Below, piece after piece: positions 31,607-39,232 of a stretch of 39,232 nt of DNA (the first letter of the stretch is position 1; each line of letters starts with the position of its first letter). The translations under genes were made by a program, and so were the position numbers. The stretch is from Atkinsonella hypoxylon (taxonomy: Eukaryota > Ascomycota > Sordariomycetes > Hypocreales > Clavicipitaceae), in assembly GCA_000729835.1 (NCBI GenBank), contig JFHB01000262.1, positions 1-39,232 of the forward strand, in the 5' to 3' direction. The notes under the pieces were generated by a model. That model saw only the letters and a list, made by a program, of their open reading frames with translations. It was not told the DNA's origin and ran no database searches.

Positions 31607-33226
31607 TCAGATAATTCCCGCGCGAGCAACCTCGCCCGCATGAGCATCAACAAGCTCTTCAACCCGCTTCTTGCCTCTCCCAAGGCCTCCCTCCCCAACG
31701 CCCATTCGCCTAGCCACATACCGTTGAGCTACCACGCCAACAGACAAATTCAACGTCTCCTCCAACCATTCCGCAACCCATTCACGAGGGTCCACAGCAC
31801 CGGTGTCAAGGATTTCCTGAATATCATCGGGTACGCCGGCATCGAACGCGACACCTTGGCTTTCATCGCCGGAGCGGGGATTGAGAGGGGTAACCCCATC
31901 CAGCCAGCGAACCCATTTCAGAGGGACGCTCTGGCTTACCGTCGAGAACTGGATTTCATGGACAGGATCAAGCACATAGACGGCAAAGCAGACCAATTCG
32001 TCAGCTTCGTCCTGCTCCTTCACTGCCGAAGACTCCCTCTCCTTTTCTGCGGAGGAAGAGCTGGCGAACAAGGTCTTGTCCGCATCCACCGAAATGGCTT
32101 GCAGAGACAGGAAGATGTCGGATGTACGCACCGGGTTGCTCTCGCTCAAGTCCTCGGCTGCTCTGATCCTAGCCTGCTCTATGCCTCCGTTGGCGGCAAA
32201 GTATTCGCTCGCGTAGGATTCGGCTCCGGCACGGCACAGTTTGGTTCCTTCGACCATTCCCTTGATGAGGCCGAGGTCTCGTGGGTTATCCGTCTGGCGC
32301 CACCAGGGGCCATCGCGCCAGCCAGCGTTTCCGTCGACGTAGCGACGCGAGGTGCTGTCATGTCCGCGCTGGACAACCACCAAATCGCCACCCTCAACCT
32401 GCGACATGACGCGGGCGAAGACACCATGAATAAGAGAGTCCATAGAAGGATATCCGACAAAATCGTGAGTAACGTGTATCATCAGTCTCTCATGTGAGCT
32501 GATTGGTGGTGCAAGCGTATGGAGGATGGTGGTGAAAGTAGGCAAAGCCCGATTCCTGAGCTCGTCCCCTATTAGAGCTCGTTAGGTTCGTGACTGGACG
32601 AGCGGACTGTTGAATGTAACGCGATGGATCTCAGGCTCATACTAACCGTAACTACGAAGAGCGCCAACATCAATGCCGCCGGAAAGGCCTCGGACCTGGT
32701 CTGCCCACTTCTTGGCCTCCTCATTGTGTTGGATCTCTTTGTAAGCTGCTTCTGCCTGCTTCATGACGCCGCTGGCAGTAGACAAGATGCCCCCCCACCA
32801 TCCGCCTCCAGTTTGCTGCTGCTGAGCCTGTTCGACAGTCCCCTTCTTCTCAGCCTCATGCAGCTCCGAGCTGGTTGCACTAGGGTTGAAACTGGTCCTT
32901 AAGCTTCTGGCACTGTCGGTTGATTTACGCGCGGTAGCGGCGGACGCCTTGTCATCTCCGACCGGAGATGTGCCAGACGGTCTCCTAGGGCCGCCATCCT
33001 TGAGTCGAGGAGTGTGTGGTCGAGAGGTTGCCTTTTCTGCGGCGAGTTGGGACTCCAAGTCGGCCAGGATATCGTTGTCACCCATTGATTTTGGAGTGGC
33101 GGCGCTAGACTTGGCCGGCTTGGAGTTGGTTGCCTTCTTGGACTTGGCATCATCGCCAATGCCTTGAAAGAGTTCATCGAGGTTGTCGTCGGCAGCCGAA
33201 GCCGCCTTGGTCTTCTTGGACGCCAT
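31607..33226 (-). CDS. MTC1: Maintenance of telomere capping protein 1 (MTC1)
   Basis: Fungal MTC1 family protein. The yeast gene was named from a genetic interaction with cdc13-1 (telomere capping), and its molecular role is still poorly known. Model: complement(join(31607..32568,32647..33226)), 513 aa. The N-terminal ~190 residues are low-complexity with DDNLDELFQGIGDDAKSK and a conserved GGGWWGGILSTASGVMKQAE...W stretch. The second exon carries the family core LRNRALPTFTTILHTLAPPI, HVTHDFVGYPSMDSLI and QVEGGDLVVVQRG, rebuilt in phase over the intron (GTTAGT donor, CCTAAC branch, TAG acceptor). The ATG at 33226 gives the family-like start MASKKTKAA. An in-frame ATG at 33352 would add 42 residues made of basic sequence plus a poly-Thr run encoded by a microsatellite and is unlikely to be used. 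Confidence 0.88.
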
Positions 33227-33227
33227 A

Positions 33228-33284
33228 GTGGTGGTGGTGGTGGTGGTGGTGGTGGTGGTGGTGGTGGCTCGGGGGGGGGGGGGG
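33228..33284. repeat. (GTG)n tract and G14 run in the MTC1 5' leader
   Basis: About 13 GTG units (CAC/ACC on the coding strand) directly abut the MTC1 start codon, followed upstream by G14 at 33271-33284. Both lie in the presumed 5' UTR. Confidence 0.9.
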
Positions 33285-34663
33285 TCGGTCCTTCTCTTCA
33301 CTTTGTTCTTCTGCTTCTGTCGTCTCTTGTCGCAAAGGGAGTGTGAGTGCACGAGGTAAAGACATAGTTACGGAGTAAGCTAGGATCGGGAATGTGGAGG
33401 AGCTTGCTGGGCCAGGTTACTAGTGGGGTTGAGTTGGAGCCTAGGGGGAGGTGGAGGTACGTACCTAGGTATCTAATGTATGTCCCTGGGTACCTGGGTG
33501 TCCGGGTACCTGGGTACATTTTCCATCTCACACGGAACTGGGCACGGCACATGACACATGCAGGAGCTGGGGGCCATCTCAGCATGCAGCGCAACCCGTT
33601 TCCCCCAGCCGGCGTGAATAGCTTCTAACATGTTTCATTATCAGAGTACGCGGGTTTTTTCCAATTACTGTTTTTGGTCCGGTCGTAGAATGAAAAGCCC
33701 GGTGCCGGCGTCATGCGCCCTCCTCTGTCGTCATCAACAAGACGTGGACAATGGACAATGGACAACGGAAAGTCTTCGCCCAGTCCAAAAGGGACTTGGC
33801 ATGGCCCATGTACTACCTTCCCGTTCCCAGCCCCTGCGATTGGCTGGGTCTGTCAGTCAGTCACGGAGGACTGTAATAGGAGCCCCAGTGCCGCCTACGG
33901 CTGAAGCACCTGTCCACTGAACCACAGGTCACAGGTCTCTACAGCACCTGCAACTCCGGCCGCAGAGCCTACTGAGGGTACGTACAGTGCCATGTACCTC
34001 GCCTGGGCCCCACTTTTGACCTTGTCAGGAAACTGGGTCCTGGCTTATTCGGCCCACGACACCTTGAGAAAAACGATGGCCAGCAGCCAGGAGATCGGCT
34101 GGTCTAACAAGGACACGGGAGAAATGCATCTATAAAGTCTCTGTCTGATATTGCCAGGATTTATCATCGCCCTGGCCATGACGGCTTTTGTTCACAGCTT
34201 GCACTTCGCCCCATCGACGTCTCTTTGTCGACTCGAGCCTGTTGCGCTCTCGCCTTTTGTCCGTCTTGTTCTTTCAAAATAAAATTCTCTCCTCGCCCGT
34301 CTTAGCTCAACTCATCCTTCTGCCAGGCTCAGCCTGCGTGAGCTCATGCAAGTCTCGCCTTCGCCTCTTTTCTTCTCTTCAACCCATCGCAACGGCTGGC
34401 ACCATCCAGGCACCTCACGCATATCATCTAGAACGCTTCTCGCCGTCTGACTACTGATACTGATTACTGATTACTGATTACTGATTACTGATACTGATAC
34501 TGATACTGATACTGATACTGCTTCCTGGTCTGATTCTGATTTCCCATCTCCGTATATCCCCCCTCCTTCGAATGCTCTGCCTCTTATACCTCACCCCTTC
34601 CTACCCTTCCTCACCCTTCTTACACGCTTGCTCTCCGCAACACGCTGGCTGCCCCGGCTCGAG
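33285..34663. other. Divergent promoter region of MTC1 and the large nuclear-type gene
   Basis: About 1.4 kb of shared upstream DNA. Holds repeated GGTACCTGGGTACC-like units at about 33455-33519, pyrimidine-rich leader DNA, and a (TGATAC)/(TGATTAC)n array at 34452-34520 next to the large gene. Open frames at 33298-33594, 33630-33920 and 34188-34457 have no motifs. Confidence 0.5.
34452..34520. repeat. (TGATAC)/(TGATTAC)n tandem repeat
   Basis: About ten alternating TGATTAC and TGATAC units in the leader or promoter, ending about 145 nt before the start codon at 34664. Confidence 0.95.
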
Positions 34664-37600
34664 ATGGACCGCGCTCGACGGCCTGCAGCCAATACTCGTC
34701 GCAAAACTGTAGGCGATTCCGCTTCTCCTCGTTCTACGCCGCCGGCCAGCTCATCAGATCATCCTGCTGCTGGCAGCCCAGTGATGGCGCATGCGTCTGC
34801 TGCCAATAACCCACCAGCCGGGACCCAGAGCAGGCGTGGGAGCAAAAGTCTCCATCAAGCCTTCACCTTCTCAACACCATCCTCGGCCAATCGCGGTCAC
34901 AGTATCAAGAAGCGCTCCAGGACAATGGACAGCTATAGTAATCCTGATGACCGCTTCGATCAAGACAAAAACAGCCCCAGGAAAGGCGGCCACACCCTGC
35001 GCAAAAGAGCTCGCGTGGATTACACATTTGAGCATGTCGATGATGAAGTCGTTGTTCCCAACTCGACATCGTCTCGCTCAAAGAAGCGAAGATCGGACAG
35101 TAGTCATGATTCAGAAGAACTTTATAGCTCTGTCGCAAAAAGACGAGGCACCTCACTAGGTGCAGACACGGCCGCTGGCGTGCAGAAAAATGCTGCCTGC
35201 AAGCCGCAAGCCGGGGGCGCCGACCCAGGCGACCATGAGGATGTCAAGGACACCATCGAAGTCAGCGTGTCATATTCCGACATGGAAGACTCTGGCAAAC
35301 GCCGAGGTAGTCATTCAAGTGCTTCATCCGCCGATCACTCCTTTAACGGGTCATGGAAATCGGCGCCGGCAGCTTCACATCTCAACAACCTCTACTCCAA
35401 TGAGAACATGGTATCCCAAAGGAGAGACGCAGCTGAGCCATATCAGGAAGAGAACATTGATCCACAGCTGAGTGCGAGCCTTCCTGCGTCCCCCAAACAA
35501 CCAGTTGACAACCTTCAATCAGGAAAAGTGCTGCCACACAAATCAGACGTTCAGGCAGCGGAAGGATCACTTGAACAGGAATACTCCCAATCACAGACAA
35601 ATTATGTCAACGATGTTGCTAATGCTGGTGATTTTCAGCCTCCATCACCTACAGCACAGACACATGTCATGCAAAATAAGTCTTCAAACATAGATGCTCT
35701 GGATTATGCGGGCAAACAAGGTCCTGAACAAAAAATGCCATTCATAAAAGAACCCGGCTTTTCTAGTCTCGAAATATTAGACTCTGACGGAATCCAACAG
35801 CAGCCAACCGCTGCTGGAGCTGTTGTCTCTGAGCTCCCAGCAGCGCACAAGACTACTGAAGAGTCGGTTAATCCCTCAGACAGAAGTAAAACGCCCCCTT
35901 TTGAACATGAAGCTGAGGCGCTGGACTCGTCCCCTTTGAAGCACTTATCGTCGATGGACGCAGCTTACGCAACGGAAAATGTGGAAGACGCAATTGAGAG
36001 TCATGCGGATGTTATTAGGATGGCAGACGCAAAGCGAGGTTCATCGCGTCAATTGCCGTCAACCGTACCAACCATTTCTATCGAGCAAGTTGCGGAAGCT
36101 GACGAAGCAGATGCTGATCAGGGTGAAGGCGAGGATGCTTCTAAAGAAAAGGATCCTGCGTTGGAAGAGTCTAGGACGTCGCCGGCACTTGAAGGGAAGA
36201 ACAAGTTGTCCGACTGCCGCCACACCGTCCCCCTTGGACCCAAAGACTCTTTGAACAGCAGACGACCATCGCAGATGGGCCCGAGCAAGCCTCAGCCAGC
36301 TCCCGCTGGCCGCTGGTCTTATTTGACGCCTTATATCGATGGCGAGTATATATGCTATCCTGAAAAGAAAGCCGGCGACGATGAGGCAGGTGGTGAAGAA
36401 GCAACACCGGAGGATAAAGACGGCGACAGAGATGTCGACAAGGATGGGAACGAGATAGAGCCCCTGGTCGACGACAATGACGACGTGCCTGACCCTGTTG
36501 GACTCGAGGCGCCGACCCCAGCACTCAATACCCCCCTCCGAGGCTCTCCAGCGCCAGAGTCCATGGATCCTACTGCTGCGAACTCGCCAGCTCCGGCTGG
36601 AGAAGAAGCTGACGAAGGAGACATGTCTGATTCTCAAGAGCAGCCAGGACGAAGACGCTACTTCAGGTATCGCAAACTTCGCGATGCTGATGAATACATC
36701 GCTGCCATCGAAAACTACGAAGATATGTCCACTGCAGAATTGTACGGGATACTTGAGGCAATCAACATCTCTTTGGTGCAATGGCAGACAGAATGGGCAG
36801 ATTTAGGAAAGGTTGTGGATGATTATGAAAACTCGCTTCGCCGCCGCGTGGCTGATACCAAGTACGAAGCACGAACTCGAAATGTCAATCAACATGGGGT
36901 CAATCACGAGGAGCCAGACTTCGCAGTCAAGGGCTACAAGGCCAAAGAGCGGGAACTAATGAGCGAAACACGCTATCTTCAAGGCCAAGACCGCATCATG
37001 GCTGCCACATACGGCTTTGAGTATGATCCTCACCCATCCAAAATTGGGCGTCAGAATCCAGAGACACAACAGGTGGGCATCATGACTCGAGGACGGTCGC
37101 TGCGCAACCAGCCAAGGCAGACTGTCAAGGCATCGGAAGCCGACGAAGTTAGCGGCAAGCGGCAAAGAAAGCCAGTTCAGCTCTTCGATCCTGCGACTCA
37201 AGACGTCAGTCGCAGCTCCACGCCTGTTCCAACACGGGGCAGGAGGCGTAGAAACGTCAATGCCAGCGATGATTCGCAAGTCCACATCGCGTCGAGCTTC
37301 AATGGAGATGGCAACTCGGATGCAGAGAGCGTGGCTCCCAAAGGCAGAAGAAGACGCGGTCCCCGTACTAGTACAGCCACCAACAATGTTGCTGAAGAAT
37401 TCACCACGCCTCGAAATTCTGGTGCGACGGATAATGAAGAGACAGGCAGGTCTGGACGCCGCCGTGCGGCTCGTCAGTCTGTCAAGTATGACGAAACATA
37501 TGCTGATTTCGGGGATGACGACCCTCAACCTGAGCCCAAACAGTCGCAACCACAACAGCATCAACGCAGACGCCATTTACTGACACTCAAAATCCCCCGA

Positions 37601-38031
37601 TCGAAGAATCCAAGTGAACCCTCTTCTGCAATTACCGACAATGGCGACTCTAGACCCTCCACTGCGTCGTCAGAATCCACGTCCCATACGGAAGAGTCTT
37701 CGTATTCCTTCCGCCCCAAGCGCCAGAAACGGTTCCGGGATGACCCTGATGAAAGCGAGGAGGCGACGCAAGCGCCCTCCCGCAAGCGAAGCAAGCGAAG
37801 TGTGCCGCATCCCATGGGAGGTGTCAAGTCGTCGCTCATGCTTGATCAGCATATGCCAGTTGCCCCGCAGAGTGCTCGGAAGGTGCACAAAATCAAGGTG
37901 GTGCGCCCAGCTCAAGAGACGCGCAATGGAACTCCTTCGTCTGCAGCCGGGGGCGACGGTGACGATAAACCCAAGGACTACAAGAACATGACCAAATCGG
38001 AGAAGATGTCAGCATCCATGAAGAGTAAGTC

Positions 38032-38067
<36 letters not shown>

Positions 38068-38413
38068 TTATTTTATTTTATTTTTACAAACATTACTATT
38101 TAATTTTTCGGCAGTTATGCGCCCAGGCCAAAGTGTCTTCTACTAGAGTCCTCTTATAGAAATTGCATACTAACAAGCTATGCCAGGTCGTTGGGCAAAC
38201 GGCAACATGGCTGGCGCCGTCGAGAAAAGAAAGGCCACGCTTGCGGCCAAGAAGGCAGCCCAAGCAGCGGCCGATTCCAAAGTCGGCGCCATTGCTCCCA
38301 AGCCAAAAGTCAAGCCTCACAAGAAGGAAGGGCCTCCGCAAGGGCATCTTACTACAGGCTATGTACCGGCCATGCCTGGAATAGGCTACTCCTTCTCCGC
38401 GAATCAATCATAA
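34664..38413 (+). CDS. Large low-complexity, probably nuclear, fungal protein
   Basis: I do not recognise a named family. Model: join(34664..38024,38187..38413), 1195 aa. The 162-nt intron has GTAAGT, a (TTA)n microsatellite, the branch CATACTAACA and a CAG acceptor; it yields SMKSRWANGNMAGAVEKRKA. Residues 1-660 are disordered: Ser/Pro/Asp/Glu-rich with Lys/Arg clusters (KKRSRT, KKRRSD) that look like nuclear signals. Around 665-800 is a likely folded, helical region (DEYIAAIENYEDMSTAELYG, then EWADLGKVVDDYENSLRRR, ending near YGFEYDPHPSKIG). Residues 800-1120 have repeated GR/RRRR basic patches (TRGRRRRNV, PKGRRRRGP), and the C-terminal exon is Lys/Ala-rich. The build resembles chromatin-associated subunits, but that is inference. 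The ATG at 34664 is the first in the frame. Confidence 0.75.
38033..38066. repeat. (TTA)n microsatellite within the intron
   Basis: About 11 TTA/ATT units inside the intron (38025-38186) of the large nuclear-type gene. Read through, it would encode a run of leucines; the splice signals remove it. Confidence 0.9.
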
Positions 38414-39232
38414 TTTTGTTTCGCCAAAAATCAAAATCCCCATGCCAGCAGCGTCGTTGTCGTGCATCCCAGTCATGGATCGTCTATCTGCTGCTGAATC
38501 AAGGGCGGCTGTGGGGCGTTCGTAAAGTGTATTACATCATAACTAACAAGTGAGCGCGTCGCTTACATCGGCTCAATCGATAGCCCGGGAAATTTTGTGC
38601 CTGATGTGGAGATACATATAGCTCCCATTGCTTCTTCATCACGCGCCTTGAAAGTTACGAGCGCTTCACTGACTTTGATTTCCATGCCTTGTGATTTTTT
38701 TTTTTTTTTCCCATTTCCTTTCTTACTTTGCATTGGCATTAGCGAGGCCTACACGCTGGGCATCGACTTTGGGCGCTTGGCGCTTGCGGGTTCGGCATAC
38801 TCGAGGTAGCGGGGCGAAAATGGTCGGCATTTATGTTGTAATTGTAATCATACGTAGTATGTGTGGATTAGCGATGTATAAGGTTTTAAATCTGGTTGAG
38901 CATGCTGCGTGCGTTCTTGACGTGCTTCTAATGCCTCCGGTCAGACACGCAAAGCTCCATGTTCATGTTCACATCTCATTACGGTACCCCTTACATTTTC
39001 AACACTTATGACCCGCTGATTGCGTGCATCGGGTAGCATTGCTGGCATGTCTGCATGAAAAGGATAGTAAAATTCTGACTGGAACACAACATTCGTTTCA
39101 ACTCATGAAATACTAGACACGCACACCGTCACCAGGTGAAAGAGAAACTGGGAGTTGCTGATTTTTTTTTCTTTTTTCTATTTTTTTCTTTGTCCTGATG
39201 CAATGCCCGGTATGGAGTCATCCCTTACGCGC
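38414..39232. other. 3' flank and intergenic DNA to the right edge
   Basis: No coding signal found. T-rich runs at 38695-38709 and 39163-39190. Open frames such as 38597-38809 and 38691-39011 translate these tracts and have no motifs. Confidence 0.5.

Noticed and set aside
32179..32497. Long open frames on the plus strand antisense to MTC1 (31496-32497).
   Set aside because: They mirror the codon pattern of MTC1, which has clear family motifs and a phased intron on the other strand.

Overview
The window is nuclear DNA of a filamentous ascomycete (Pezizomycotina). It is probably a sordariomycete close to Hypocreales, but that is judged from protein style only and is an inference. The signs are short spliceosomal introns of about 45-160 nt with GTRNGT donors and CTAAC/CTGAC branch sites, monocistronic genes on both strands, long microsatellite- and homopolymer-rich intergenic DNA, and typical fungal families. 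I found no operons, CRISPR arrays, rRNA or convincing tRNA genes. Most gene models here were built by hand from splice sites with matching phases and family motifs.

Left part (1-5.3 kb): the 5' end of a secreted GH125 alpha-mannosidase runs off the left edge. It is followed by two tandem, co-oriented paralogues of a secreted NPP1/NLP-like protein with identical five-exon structure. An AT-richer intergenic stretch follows (5.3-7.1 kb).

Middle part (7.2-22.7 kb): a WCPPC thioredoxin (+), a six-exon FRE-type ferric reductase (-), a D-isomer 2-hydroxyacid dehydrogenase (-), an HSD10-like short-chain dehydrogenase (-), a Rab4-like GTPase (+), an intracellular GH2 beta-mannosidase (+) and a SYLF-domain protein (+). 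These are mostly housekeeping or general metabolic genes and do not form a recognisable biosynthetic cluster. GH125 and GH2 could both act on mannose-containing glycans (outer alpha-mannose trimming, and hydrolysis of the core beta-mannose), but they lie 17 kb apart with unrelated genes between them.

Right part (23.8-39.2 kb): an unrecognised short multi-exon gene (-) borders an AT-rich, hairpin-bearing region (24.5-25.9 kb) that looks like decayed repeat DNA. Then come an SRPK-like kinase with a divergent catalytic loop (+), a malic enzyme (+), MTC1 (maintenance of telomere capping protein 1, -) and a very large low-complexity nuclear-type protein (+).

The points most worth a second look are the NLP-like tandem pair, whose variant heptapeptide is assembled across an intron; the orphan gene beside the repeat relic; the hairpin structures at 25.4-25.7 kb; and the divergent kinase. 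I saw no obviously new multi-gene system.
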